Below are positions 52,676-64,000 of a stretch of DNA of 64,000 nucleotides, piece by piece. The notes beneath the pieces were generated by a model that was not told the origin of the DNA, did not search any database, and saw only the letters and a program-made list of their open reading frames with translations. The DNA comes from Ixodes scapularis. Lineage: Eukaryota; Arthropoda; Arachnida; Ixodida; Ixodidae. The position numbers and the translations under genes were made by a program. The stretch is taken from contig NW_024609846.1 of the NCBI RefSeq assembly GCF_016920785.2, forward strand, positions 90,600,888-90,664,887, written 5' to 3'. Numbering within the stretch: position 1 is the stretch's first letter; every line of letters starts with the position of its first letter.

Positions 52676-53340
52676 GTGCGCTGCGACACCGATCATCCTT
52701 TGTGAAGCCGACGTGAACATAAGCTGTTAATGAAATTTCCTGTTTGCCTGTGAAGGAGACTTCAAATGGATACAGAGCTGACGACGACTCTGTGGTAGTA
52801 TATGACAAGTCATGAGATCGACGCAGAGTGCAACGGTTATGAGCATTCTGTGGATGATGCAGGAAAGTTTCTTCGGGCAGTTTTAATAATGCTTTGCTCC
52901 TTTGCTCACTGCAGTGATTATTCCGGTACAGTCTCCATAAGCCATGCTCTTCTCTTTCGGCGCTGAAGAAATGCACGCGACGGCATAATCTCGGGCAGTC
53001 TTTTTTTATTTATTTTTATTTGCAAAATAGCAGTGCAAAAAAAAAAAAAAAACGGCTTATACGTTTTTACACGTCCCTACATAGGTACCTCGCTTTCCCA
53101 TTGGCTTCATTGCGCGTGACGATTCAACGCTCTTTGCCATGGAAACGTTCGTGAAACTAGAAAGCCTCTGTTTGCCGCTAACAGTCATTTTTCGAGTTCG
53201 GGTTGTGACGACAAGATGACGTAAGAACAAGAATGCACGGGACTATTTGCATTGTTTTAACTCGACAACCATACCCTTGGCGAGTTAAACTCGAAAGAAC
53301 ATGGCCGCGATGCTCGTCGGATCGACCGCGGCTGGGTCAC

Positions 53341-54042
53341 TTGATCAACGCGCACACGAATACTTTCGTGCTGTTGGATGAGCCCATTCGGCGGCAGGAC
53401 CGGGTCGAAAAGCACAGTGAGCTGGCGTTTAACGTCTCCGATATAACGCTTGGCGAGATGCAAGACTTGGCTTCTATTTGTGCCGGTGTTATGAAGCTTG
53501 AAAGTGGTGGTGTTGTTGTGGCTCGTACGGTAGCGTTGCTGAGATTATGAAGACGGTAATAGACCTTTATTCAGCGTTGCCGTGCATTAAGATTCAAAAC
53601 CTCACCTTGACACAAAGGGAACCACGTTTCCGCGAGCACGGAGGCAGCAGCCAACGGTCTGAAAAAGAATTGTGCCGCCGCCACGACCGCCAGCGATCGC
53701 CCCAACGACAAGAAAACAAACGACAAGCTCATTGATTTTTGTGTAGTGCTGACTACTGATTCATCGGACGACAAAGGTGAATGATGTAAAACGAAACGTA
53801 AGTTTGCCAGCGTTTCGCAAAACGAATTCGTTTCGTTGAAAATTTAATTTGTGGAATTCGTTAACGCCTTGAAAGTTTGACGGGGACCGCATTGTGAATG
53901 CAGGCTTCACACAAGTGTTTTCTACAGTGTGTGCTTTGGCTGCATGCATATAAAGACAAAAACACTGCCTATGTGGTGCATAAAATAAAAGAAATTTCGT
54001 TTATCTTGATAATGTTGACTATCTATTGAGTGCTGTTGATAG
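53341..54042. other. Unassigned DNA
   Basis: Open frames at 53233-53735 have no recognised domain. Confidence 0.35.
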
Positions 54043-54234
54043 TAGTGGCGTAGCCAGGAACTTCTAAGGGGGTGAGGATGGAGGGGGGTTGAGCTGGCTG
54101 GGATGTTCATGACTTGGGGTGCGGGGGGGATGGTGTCGGAATTTGTGTGTATATTCTAGGGCCCGCCGGATTTGGGGACGGAAAGAGCGAAGCCCCATAA
54201 ACCTCCCCCCCCCCCCCCCCCTGGCTTTGCCACA
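54043..54234. mobile_element. MITE with GTGGCGTAGCCAGG ends
   Basis: AGTGGCGTAGCCAGGAAC at the left and CCTGGCTTTGCCAC at the right are inverted, with G-rich and C-rich subterminal runs. The end type (C/T)AGTGGCG(T/G)A is like the hAT ends at 15701 and 17323. No target duplication was found. Confidence 0.6.
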
Positions 54235-56028
54235 TAAGGGGAGCATCCTACATTCACAGGCTGCTATGTGCATAGCCACTGAGCTCGTACCACAATGGCA
54301 AGATAGTTGCTGACATTCTTCACGTTACGTAGCAGTTCTTTCTTTAGTACATATGCTCGCTTTTCCTTCACACATCTACTCTGCCTCCGCTTGTCGTTTA
54401 TGCTTGATGGTGATAAGCCAACAGTGCGTATTTGCTCTGCATCACAGGCAAATTTCAAAAATCCAGCTCACACTACTCTTTAATTTCAATGAGTTACTGT
54501 CACTTTTGAGACGACAATCTATTTAATTGCTATAATAACCTTTACATTAAACACACGTGTGTTGAATGTAGGACAATTCTATTTTTATTGTTTTTCTTGG
54601 CCACGAAGATGACAACCATCCACAAGACACTGGCTAAATTTCTCGTCTACAGTGGGTAACAATGTTACCATACTCTGTCAGACTAAACTGCTGCTGTCTA
54701 GACAAGTAACGATTCATTTTAGGACAGACGTGTTCGTAGTTTATTGCAGGGCATCGAAAAGTGTTCTTATGACTTTCCGATGACTGACTTGCAATTCCAG
54801 CAGCTTGGCGTGAAAAGGTAAAATATCTCATTGATACAACAAAATGCCATCAGCAACCCATCCAGATTTTATTGCGTGATTGACAGTAGCTACAGACCGC
54901 AACAAATTGTCAACTGAAGACATAGGTACTTAGCGCGTGCACTAACTTCGAAGCGGTAGAAACCCTGAAGTTTAAACGTCAACTTACCACCATGATGTTA
55001 ATGGCAAAATGGTGTTTGCGGCAAAGTGTAGGAGTCCTTCAAAATGGTGACGGTCTCCTTCAGACCGATGATGACGGTGACGAAGGTTTAGTTAGAGTCT
55101 AAGTTTAGTCAACGCACCCGACGACGTCGGTGTGCTTGTGATGGTGGCGACGAAAGCTTCTTTAGCACATGCCTCAGCTGCCTCGGTCCGGGGTTTTGTC
55201 GACCCAACCGTCTCTTCCCAGCCGGTTGACAGCGATACTCACGACGGCCGCCACGGCTCTGATCCCCATCCACTGGGCATTAGCTATGTGATCATCGGGG
55301 GCAACCGCGCCCTTGTAGTTCTCCGTTGCGAAAACTTTCAGTGCGATTCAATTAGTAGCTGCTGCTCGACGGTCATCATCTCTCATCGTCGCCGTCTCTT
55401 GTTGTCACACTGCGATCACACGGTGCTTTTCGACAAGCGGTATTGTCGTCAGAAACAGTCGTCGTGCATCGCGAAGGCAACCGGGTGCTCGCGGAAAACC
55501 CGTCATTGTACGCGTTGGTCGAGCCATCGTTGAGCAACAAGCATCTCCGCCATTTTCTACGCTCTAGAAGCCTGCCCAAAGCTTGTTCCCCTTCGTGCAA
55601 TAGAAAGAGAGGTTAAAAGCACGAGCGCATCATCCCGAACGATCTTGCACGAACGTTGGCTTGCACTGCGCAAGCGCACCTGCTCGACAGGGACGTTGAA
55701 AGCCCGGAGCACGGTCTTGTAGCTCCTACACCCGCACTAGCTCGCACTCATAGTGAAACAGAAAGTAGGGTGTGTCGAGTAATACCGCAGTTAATCTAGT
55801 GACGCGACTTCCGCTATGTGCACCGTAGGTCGGACGTGGTCATACGTCACTTTGTCGTCACGGTCCGAACTCGAAGAGCGACAGTTACGGCAAACGGTTA
55901 CTTTCGTGTTTCGCAAACGTTCCCATGGGAACCGCGTGGAATTATCACGCGGGCTGTGGCCAATAGGAGCGCACGGTTCTTAGCGGGGAGGAGTTTTCGA
56001 GAAACACGAACGTGACCGTTTGTGACCA
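54235..56028. other. Unassigned DNA; open frame 55141-55533 not identified
   Basis: The plus frame from ATG 55141 (MVATKASLAHASAASVRGFV) runs 130 codons with fairly protein-like composition at first. It matches no family I know, and overlapping minus frames are as long. It might hold later exons of the signal-peptide gene, without evidence. Nothing else recognised. Confidence 0.3.
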
Positions 56029-56086
56029 GGGGTGCTATTCTGGTCGCAAACGGGTACCTTTCGAGTTGTGACGTATCGAGAAAGAA

Positions 56087-56133
56087 GGGGCGGAGCCTCA
56101 AACTAGAATGATTCTTGTTTGAGGCTCCGCCCC
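56087..56133. promoter_or_regulatory. GC-box inverted repeat, copy 2
   Basis: GGGGCGGAGCCTCAAAC and the fully complementary GTTTGAGGCTCCGCCCC. The arms are perfect here, whereas copy 1 has one mismatch. It lies 327 bp upstream of the ATG at 56460. Confidence 0.45.
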
Positions 56134-56459
56134 AACGTTCGGGTTCACGCACGCGGTCAGCTAGAATCTGACGATGCCCTACGCCGCGGTGACGTGTCCA
56201 CCCAGTTGGGGCGAAGAAATCCCTGCGTTTCCCCCTGTTCTTTTTGTAATCTTCTTCCTTTCCTCCGGGACTTAGAACGAGCGATTAACGGAGAAAAGGC
56301 TACCTTCCGGAAAATGGAAGGAAACAGAGAAAAATAATATTATCCTCTTATAAAATACGAATGATTATTTCAATAATTATGACGTAAAGTAAATTTAGCT
56401 AAGATATCTCAGCTTTTTTTTTTTCTCGAAGTCTTTCGCTACGGTCTTTGAAAACAAAC

Positions 56460-56571
56460 ATGGCGAAAACCGCGGTGACGACTTTGTGGTGTTTGTGTCT
56501 CGCTTGCGTGGTTGCTTTCCCTGTTTCTGCACGATGCGGATGGCATTACGATAAAAAAATATTATGTGAAG
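56460..56571 (+). CDS. Candidate signal-peptide first exon, copy 2 (open)
   Basis: MAKTAVTTLWCLCLACVVAF, PVSA, then RCGWHYDKKILCE. A predicted signal peptide of about 24 residues (cleavage after VSA) is followed by a mature start with two Cys. The exon ends GAAG|GTACGC, a plausible donor, in phase 1. No downstream exon is found before the duplication junction at 57273, so if the gene is real its body may have been displaced or lost. The protein family is not recognised. Secretion is predicted from the signal peptide only. Confidence 0.5.
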
Positions 56572-57272
56572 GTACGCTGCGACACCGTTATCCTTTGTGA
56601 AGCCGTCGTGAACATAAGCTGCAAATGAAATTTCCTGTTCGCCTGTGAAGGAGACTCCAAATGGATACAGAGCTGACGACGACTCTGTGGTAGTATATGG
56701 CAAGTCATGAGATCGACTCAGAGTGCAACGGTTGTGAGCATTCTCTGGATGATGCAGGAAAGTTTCTTCGGGCAGTTTTAATAATGCTTAGCTCCTTTGC
56801 TCACTGCAGTGAATATGCCGGTATAGTCTCCATAAGCCATGCTCTTCTCTTTCGGCGCTGAAGAAATGCACGCGACGGCATAATTTCGGGCAGTCTTTTT
56901 TACTTATTTTTATTTGCAGAAGAGCTCGTGCAAAAAAAAAAAACGGCTTTTACGTTTTTACACGTCCCTACATAGGTACCTCTAGAAGGCACCCCAGGTA
57001 CCTCGCTTTCCCATTGGCTTCATTGCGCGTGACGATTCAACGTCATTTGCCATGGAAACGTTCGTGAAACTAGAAAGCCTCTGTTTGCCGCTAACAGTCA
57101 TTTTTCGAGTTCGGGTTGTGACGACAAAATGACGTAAGAACAAGAATGCACGGGACTATTTGCATTGTTTTAACTCGACAACCGTACCCTTGGCGAGTTA
57201 AACTCGAAAGAACATGGCCGCGATGCTCGTCGGATCGACCGCGGCTGGGGTTTGACATGCGATCGGTCACTT

Positions 57273-57443
57273 GATCCACCTTGCCGAAGAGTACGGCTTC
57301 CGAGACAATTCGTGCAATTGGAAGCGAATCTTGAAATGCGCCGCCACTCCGTCTGATACAAACTTTATTTCAGAAAAGACTGGGTAATGTTCATCAACAT
57401 ACCCATATATGGCCTCTGTGGCTAGAAGAGCGTGAGCTGTGTC
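57273..57443 (-). pseudogene. Truncated copy of the SDG/ATGHG pseudogene
   Basis: Only the part from DTAHALLATEAIYG to KPYSSARWI is present. The ATGHG and later segments found at 15203-15530 are missing because the duplication starts here. Confidence 0.6.
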
Positions 57444-57526
57444 CAGTGGCGGATACAAGGGGGGGGGGGGGGGGGGCGGTGGGGGCGATCGCCCCCCCCC
57501 CCCAAACGCCTCGCCAGGCAAGCAGT
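57444..57526. repeat. Lone hAT-type terminus, copy B
   Basis: Counterpart of 15701-15785, with shorter G and C runs. Confidence 0.6.
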
Positions 57527-57874
57527 TTTCAGGTACCGGCAGTTTTCATTAAATCGAGAACAAGCACACCGCCCTTGACCCGTCGCATAATGCACTAGTC
57601 TCAACGGGCATAAAAAGGATATATCTTCATATGGCAATTTTTTTCTTTCCAAGGAAAAAAATACTCGTATTTTAAACGTTTTTGTTTTTGTCAGATAGAA
57701 GCCCGAGCTCATAGCTTTATCTTCGGCAGTTGCTCCTGCTAAGCAACAGTCCGTGCAGCCGATGTGCCTCCCTGAGCACTTGTGGCCTAGTTGTGGTAGT
57801 GCCGTTCCGGTTGATTTACATGAGAAAAGGCCAAGAAGCAAATATTTAAGCGAAAGTAGTACTCCGTTTAAAAA

Positions 57875-57879
<5 letters not shown>

Positions 57880-57968
<89 letters not shown>
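57880..57968. repeat. (CA)n microsatellite, copy B
   Basis: Counterpart of 16142-16232, a few units shorter. Confidence 0.97.
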
Positions 57969-57969
<1 letters not shown>

Positions 57970-58875
57970 CAGATTAGTACAAAATGTGTGAACACGTTAT
58001 ATAAGCAGAAGCTGCAGGCTGCAGAGCTCTTTTTCGGTTGAAAATGAATCGACAATATAAAACTATATTTAATGGCGCTCGAGGCATGGGAATTTATGTT
58101 CGAATCCGCGGGAGGCTTGCGGGTCACATCCCAAATAGTCGCGGGCCGCATGCGGCCCGCGGGCCGCGTGTTTGAGACCCCTGCCGTAGACGAAAGAATT
58201 GAGGGAGTTTTCGTAGATCGCGTTTCCCTCTCCGCTAAGCCCTCCGCAACGATGAAGCCGCTACTGCGCCTGCGCGCCGATAGGCTTGGCTGTACAGTTC
58301 CGGGTAGCGTAGCGGGTTGCGGAGAGCGCTGCGGGACGGCGAAAACGATACACGAAAACTCCCTAAGGAAGCGAAGAGTGGCGTGCGTGCTTTCGCATTC
58401 ACAACTTATAAGAAGTGCTTAGGCGTACCTCGAGCCTTTTTTTTTTTTTCGCGAATCTTTGTCTTTTTTTTTTTTTTTTTTTATATACATAACGTCCAAA
58501 ATTGTATGCTTCATCTAACTAATAAAATGACCTGAAAGTTGAAATCAACAATGTTCAGTTCGGGATTTATTTATTTTAACTTTTAGCGAATTTTAGAAAT
58601 GATCCCTCTTTTTGGGTGCCTTTCTTGCTTGGTTTTTCTTTCTTGTTCAAGTTATGTCAAAGTTGCTATGTTTCAAGTTTGAAAGAAAACGTGACCGTAC
58701 GAGTCAAAGAAAAGTCGCAATGTGTTCAGTCGCAACGCGCATCCTTTTTTTTTTATTTCTTTTTTTCGACTTCGGGGACTTCACCATTCCTCCCCGAGTT
58801 GACTAACAAGAAGAGCAAAGCCGTAATCGTTTTATGACTCTTCCTGGAGACTATTTAAGCCAATATGATTTCCAT

Positions 58876-58997
58876 AAGTCATGGATGAAGAAAGAATAAA
58901 ACAATTAACACAGGGACAAAACAACCACATGTTTCATGAAAGATGTGGTTGTGTTGTCCCTGTTTTAATTGTTTTATTCTTTCTTCATCCATGACTT
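58876..58997. repeat. Inverted repeat, copy B
   Basis: Counterpart of 17138-17259. The arms look unchanged. Confidence 0.8.
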
Positions 58998-59060
58998 AAA
59001 CCAACACGCTCTTCTCCCAAGCAGTGATTTCCATACCTTACTTAATTGGATTGCCGGAAC

Positions 59061-59789
59061 CAGGGGCGGATCCAGACCTCCATTTTAGGGGGGGCGGTTC
59101 CTCGGTGTAAAACGGCGGGGGGGGGGGGGGGGGAGTGTTTATATTTTTTGTGCAGTTATCGTTTTTACTAAACTCTGATAACATAATACAGATCTTGATA
59201 GCTTTAGTATCGGTTTACCTGTCGGGGATGAACTCTTTTAATTAAAACCTTTCGGGTGACCACGCTAGAGGTAAGTATCTAGAAAATTATGGTGGCACTA
59301 TCCTTTCTGAACACCATAACACAAGGAATTTTGTAGTTCATTTTTTTTGCAGACAACCTCCAAAGAGAGAGAGAGGGAGACAGAGCGAGAGAGAGAGAGA
59401 AAGTGGACTATATATGTTGAAGGTATTTTCCCCCCGTGCTCGACGTGCTGGCCTTGTTTGGAAGTGTGCCTGCAGTCGAGGACCCTGATATTTGGTGCGC
59501 CTCCCCACTGACTCTCCACTTCGAAACTCCTGGCGCCGTCCCTGTCGGGAAGACGTACCGTGATCTTGACGGAGGTAAACCCCGCTGTGGAAGCGCCCAG
59601 CAGGCGCGTCCGCCCACCGCTGTTGTAATCTTTTGTCCCTCGCGTCGATTGCTTACGTTTTTTCTTCGAGTTGACGAAGAACCCCCCCGGGGGGGGGGGG
59701 GGGGGGGCTTGCCTGGCGAGGCGTTTGGGGGGGGGGGGGGGGGGCGATCGCCCCCACCGCCCCCCCCCCCCCCCTTGGATCCGCCACTG
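59061..59789. mobile_element. Non-autonomous hAT element, copy B, 8-bp TSD GCCGGAAC
   Basis: Same element and same duplication (59053-59060, 59790-59797) as 17323-18051, differing in the lengths of G and C runs. Confidence 0.9.
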
Positions 59790-60377
59790 GCCGGAACCTA
59801 TTATTTCTTAGATTTACGTGTATTTACTCAGACTAGTGCTGAGAGCCATCCTATTATGCTTGTAAAAATTGGCGAACTAAATAAAACTATGAGCCGCAAT
59901 AAAAACGTTACACAAAGAGAAAATGAAAATCAATGGTTCCTTTTGGACCCACGTTTAATTATATTTCTTGTCAAGTAATCAAAAAATCCAATGAGAACAT
60001 TTCAAGTGGAAGTGGTTGTAGTCATGAATGTTGTTTTCATAATTTTCGTAACTCGCACATAATAAATTTAGCACAGGTTCCATGCCACGGGTCAGGGCCA
60101 CGTTTTTTCCTCCCGTTGTCCCGTGACTGGTCCCTATGCGTTACCGCTGTTGTTCGGATGGCTTGCACACAACTCGGGCCTTATTTGCATGACAGGTAAC
60201 CTCGTTCCACTGGTGCAACGTTGAACAAAAAGTTTGACGGACGAGTCATCCTCAGTCATAGTGACGCTCGCTTGTGAAAGAAGTGTGACGAGGGAAAAAA
60301 GTGAAAGCCGTTTACAACTCCCTGTAACACCGAATTAGAGCGCAGCTCTTGAGGAGGAGGGAAGGGTGACCTGGGGG

Positions 60378-60918
60378 GGGGGTCACGTGACCTGGGGGGG
60401 TCACGTGACCTTGGGGGGTCACGTGACGATGCCGATGATGCCATCAGTGACGTCACTGATGACGTCATCAGTGACGATGACGATGCGGATTCCGATGACG
60501 TCATCAGTGACGTCATCAGCGATGATGACGATGACGATGCGGATGTCAGTGACGTCATCAGTGACGTCACTGATGACGTCATCCGTGATAATGACGATGA
60601 CGATGCGGATGCCGGTGACGTCACTGATGACGTCATCAGTGATGATGGCGATGACGATGCGGATGCCGGGGACGTCATCAGTGACGTCACTGATGACGTC
60701 ATCAGTGATGATGGCGATGACGATGCGGATGCCGGTGACGTCATCAGTGACGATGACGTCATCGAGGAGGCCACGTGACTTCGGGGGGGGGGGTCACGTG
60801 ACCTCGGGGGGAGGGGTCACGTGACCTCGGAAGGGGGGTCGCGTGACCTTGAGATGACCTTGGGGGGTCACGTGACCTTGGGGTGACCTTGGTTACGCCG
60901 ACGCCGACGCCGACGCCG
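60378..60918. repeat. CRE/E-box minisatellite, copy B
   Basis: Counterpart of 18640-19180, with the same succession of TGACGTCA octamers. One GTCACTTGAC of copy A is GTCACGTGAC here. Confidence 0.85.
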
Positions 60919-61090
60919 CTCAAGCCGGGAACGGGCCCCTAAGAGCTCCGCTCTAAAAGTATTTGAAGTATGCGCATTTCTACTGGACGCTCATATAAAA
61001 TTAAGGCTTCAGTATTTCTTCTACGGTTAAATATGATTGCAGGGCCCTTTTAAAGGTGGACGCTTAAATATAATTACAGGGCCCCTTTAA

Positions 61091-61658
61091 AGGGGTACTC
61101 CAACGATTTTTTGAGCTACCTTAACTAACTATATTTTCTGACTCCCCTGCCTTTAGCCTTTCCGGTATGCTATTTAGCATCGCGAAATTCATAATAGGTA
61201 TTGTGAAATCGGCAAATGAAAATGGTGCAAAAATCAATATTCAAATATTCGCGCACTTTTCAGTGCCGTGACGTCAGAGGCAGGCAGGCTTGCCAGTCGA
61301 GCAAGTAGTCTAAAAATAGAATATGCCAATCATTTGTTCCGCGCTGGAGCGCGGATACGGGAGCGAGCTTCCAAAGCACTCATTTGACACCAAGAAACTG
61401 CTTCAAATCCGTTGGGAACAACTTCTGTAGTCCAAAAAGTTAACCCCTGCCTTTCACTGACGTCACTTTTTCATTGTTGCCAGTAGAGACTTTCAGTTTG
61501 AAAAACATGGTGAAGACCAAAACTGTAAATTCAATAACTTCGCGAAAAAACAATATTTTGACCCAATATTTGGGATACTATTTTAGCAATGTTTGTTGGT
61601 TAGTTTAGCAAAATTTCAAGCAAATCGTAGACAATGAAAAAAACGGTGGAGTACCCCT
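61091..61658. mobile_element. TTAA-flanked MITE, copy B
   Basis: Counterpart of 19353-19920, also 568 bp, with TTAA at 61087-61090 and 61659-61662. Confidence 0.75.
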
Positions 61659-62331
61659 TTAAAGGGGTCCTGCAATCATATTTAAGCGTCCACCTTTAAA
61701 GGGGCCCTGCAATCATATTTAAGCGTCCACCTTTTTTTCGATTTCCATATCTCTTGGGGTTCGGGCAAGCCAGCGGGCACGGAGAGAGTAACTAAATGAG
61801 AGTGCGTCATATTTTAACCGGACGACGCGGGAACCTCCTCCACCTACGGGGGCGACCCGCGGTGCCGAAAGCGCGCGATATGTGAAATCTTTGGTACTAC
61901 TGGTCAGAGCCGGTAAAAGCTTCTTTTTAATCGGAATACAAACTATAGGTGGCGCGAACCGTTTCAATTATTTATTAAAGTAGTTTTTGTTCAGTATTTT
62001 AGATTAGAAAAGAAACAAATGCAGTTTATAAACTACGGAAACAAGAAATGACCCGTTGACTTACCCGCCACCAAGCGGTGGAAAAGGCGGAAAAGGAGTA
62101 ATGGGATCATGCACCGACGAGCGGCGAGCGTAGAAAGGTCCCGGATGTACGCGGCGGCGCTGCGATCGTATACGAGCTCGAGGATCTGACCGGTTCCGAG
62201 CGTTCCGAAGGCCTTCGGCGACCAGGTTTGGCCGGGCCGTTTGGCGGTATGGCAGCGCGAAGTGGCTGCCGTTCTGAACTGATCTTTACCCCGTGTTTGC
62301 TGTCGTTTGTGGCCAATGAAGTGTCATGCAG

Positions 62332-62595
62332 AATAGACCTATTGCTATATTACCCAAGCATCAAGGAGAATGCAGGGATTGGTGTTCCACGCGCCGCACG
62401 TGCTGGCCTCAGCAGTAGTAACTTTTCTAAAGCAAATACCTAAAACAACTTGCACCTTGCACGCGCGTTCGTCAACACTTTATTTTAGTTATTTACTTTG
62501 AATCTTTTACACGGGGAAGGCGTGCGCGTGTGGCGCGCGGAACACTAATCCCTGCATTCTCCTTGATGCTTGGGTAATATAGCAAATGGTCTATT
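62332..62595. mobile_element. MITE with 64-bp inverted ends, copy B
   Basis: Counterpart of 20594-20857. Confidence 0.75.
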
Positions 62596-62702
62596 AGTGG
62601 TAATCGCGCAGCAAATGCAATGCGAGCCGCCCTCGCTGCCCGCTTCATACAGCCTATCCAGAACATGCTTTAGTGGCGCCCTCTCGAGCCGTCGGCACGG
62701 AG

Positions 62703-62905
62703 TGCGGTAGGGTGCTTCAATGTGCGTCTGTCATAGGGTGAAGACACCCATTGTTGTATTGAAAACTGCCTGTGCGTGCCGAATGGGCCTTAAAATGGCG
62801 CCAAAGCACCGGGCAGGGCTAAGCGCTTGCTCCGAACGAGATCGAAGCGCGTGCATTCTGGGCATAGAAATGACCGAGATGCCGCCACCCTGAGACAATG
62901 TTTAA
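62703..62905. repeat. Interspersed repeat, copy B
   Basis: Counterpart of 20965-21165, also related to 51405-51593 in reverse complement. Confidence 0.75.
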
Positions 62906-63739
62906 TTGAGAGCTAAAAGAAAAGAAATAAACCTATCACTCTCAACCTGCACCGCCAAATGGCATAACAGGTTTAAACCAATCAAAATAAATGAATAGGG
63001 TCAAATGACCAAAATAAATTTTTTTTTGCAAAAACCAGTTTTGAAAAAACAAAACAAAAAACAAAAAAAAAAAAAAAACAACTGGGGAGCATTGAAACCA
63101 TAGTTTCAGGAACGGGCTTGGAATTTAGTACAGGCGATTACTTTTGTTTAAATATAGAATTATTCCTTTTCTAAAAATTCTATTGCTTTAAATGTAAATT
63201 TGTTTTTCTTAAATATTTAGAAAGTGGAGACACATAAGGGACGATACAGAGTTACAGACAGGACAATCTTTCAACTTCAACAACATTTAATTTTTGCCTT
63301 CAAGCCCAAAGCCCGCCCACTCCTTGGGAGTGCGGGAAAGGGAAATAGTGGGGGAAGGAGAGGAGGTGGAGGAAGTTGCCAAACGAGGAAGGGAGAGGAG
63401 TGAAGGGGGCTCGAAGACTGGATGTGCGGGATAACGGAATGAAAGGAAAGGCTGCTTCTGCCGGTGACCTTGTCGCCTCGTCTAGTCAGCGATCGGCTTC
63501 CATTGTGGGCTTTGTCCTGCGCTTTGGCAGGGTTGGCAAAGCGCAGTACACGCGCTGAGTTCCAGACATTGTTATGGCTCGGCTGTTGTCGTCGTTGCAG
63601 CGATTGGACACGGGTCACTACCCGAATGCTTCTCGAGCTAGCAATTATCACGAGCCCAAGTCGAGTGCCCACGCAATGCTCGGGTCCAATCTATGAAACG
63701 CATTCAATTATCGTCACTTGGGTGTACTACGATCCCCGC

Positions 63740-64000
63740 ACACCCAGCTCGATGCGCGTGGAGCGAAAGCTCGCGCTGCAGAACCTAGGGATCCTGGGTT
63801 CGAGCCCCACCCCTGCCCGTTTCGATCTGGATGAGCATCGTACCGGCGTGCGGTCATGTATCACTACTGCGTGAGCACGTTAAAGACCCCAGGCTAGCGG
63901 TTGTACTGCACTGGCTAAATTGCTCATCTACAGCGTGTGACTCGTCGCAACTTTAAATGGCAGACCAACTACACGCTGTATGAATATCCCCACAACCCCA
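63740..64000 (+). mobile_element. tRNA-derived SINE, copy B (cut by the window end)
   Basis: Counterpart of 22000-22260. The ATT-repeat tail lies beyond the window. Confidence 0.72.

Larger units (their letters stand above)
52134..53340. repeat. 1.2-kb tandem duplication, copy 1
   Basis: From GGGGTGCTATTCTGGTCGCA to GCGGCTGGGTCACTTGATC it matches 56029-57276 in order and orientation, with scattered substitutions and small indels. The copies are about 2.7 kb apart (end to start). Differences show it is much older than the 6.7-kb duplication. Confidence 0.92.
56029..57276. repeat. 1.2-kb tandem duplication, copy 2
   Basis: Counterpart of 52134-53340. Near its right end it has GGTTTGACATGCGATCG, absent from copy 1. 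Then GTCACTTGATC is common to both copies. After GATC copy 1 continues AACGCGCAC, but copy 2 passes into the 6.7-kb duplication (CACCTTGCC). Confidence 0.92.
57273..64000. repeat. 6.7-kb near-identical duplication, copy B
   Basis: It matches 15530-22260 throughout and still matches at the last base of the window, so its right limit is unknown. The junction with the 1.2-kb repeat is at GATC (57273-57276). It contains second copies of every feature listed for copy A. Confidence 0.95.

Noticed and set aside
55132..55533. Plus frame as an exon of the signal-peptide gene
   Set aside because: No matching splice phase or homology could be shown, and opposite-strand frames are equally long.

Overview
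The window is eukaryotic, and an arthropod (probably hard-tick) nuclear genome is the best fit. Coding sequence is split by GT/AG introns. Most of the DNA is transposable elements: LINEs with RNase H, hAT elements with 8-bp target duplications, MITEs and tRNA-derived SINEs. The assignment to ticks is inference from this repeat mix. The only host gene I can name is the 5' part of a USP48-type deubiquitinase on the minus strand, with five exons between 13243 and 7395 whose reading phases all join. The catalytic-Cys box falls at residue 98. Its introns are full of transposon debris, and the gene runs off the left edge.

Region 1-7394 (deep intron of that gene) holds a decayed hAT transposase, a minisatellite, a perfect 40-bp-arm hairpin and a dead LINE that was hit by a 1.2-kb hAT element and a MITE. 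Region 13244-15530 is the gene's upstream side plus a foldback element. Region 15530-22260 is one copy of a 6.7-kb near-identical duplication; the other copy is 57273-64000. It contains a 729-bp hAT element, a tract with 13 perfect TGACGTCA octamers, several MITEs and a SINE. Region 22260-31400 holds LINE remains, a 1.4-kb hAT element, foldback DNA and two (CCCTCAC)-type minisatellites.

Region 31395-41900 is a layered nest that can be unpicked base by base. A YqaJ/lambda-exonuclease-like pseudogene was hit by an hAT element (itself hit by a TA-flanked MITE) and by a CACTC-ended DNA element. That DNA element carries its own open reading frame, which was in turn split by a 6.0-kb LINE (LINE-A) flanked by a 13-bp target duplication. 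LINE-A is nearly intact: gag with three zinc knuckles, AP endonuclease, RT, RNase H and tandem 5' UTR monomers. A Ty3/gypsy integrase fragment lies beside the nest. A second full-length LINE (LINE-B, 42651-48221, 11-bp target duplication) lies on the plus strand.

Region 48230-57272 is mostly unassigned. It includes a SINE interrupted by a MITE and two copies of a 1.2-kb tandem duplication. Each copy carries a GC-box hairpin and a likely signal-peptide first exon. The second copy runs directly into the 6.7-kb duplication at a GATC tetranucleotide, so either a microhomology breakpoint or a ligation/assembly chimera is possible. The genes do not form a pathway. The window shows one housekeeping gene embedded in successive waves of transposition.
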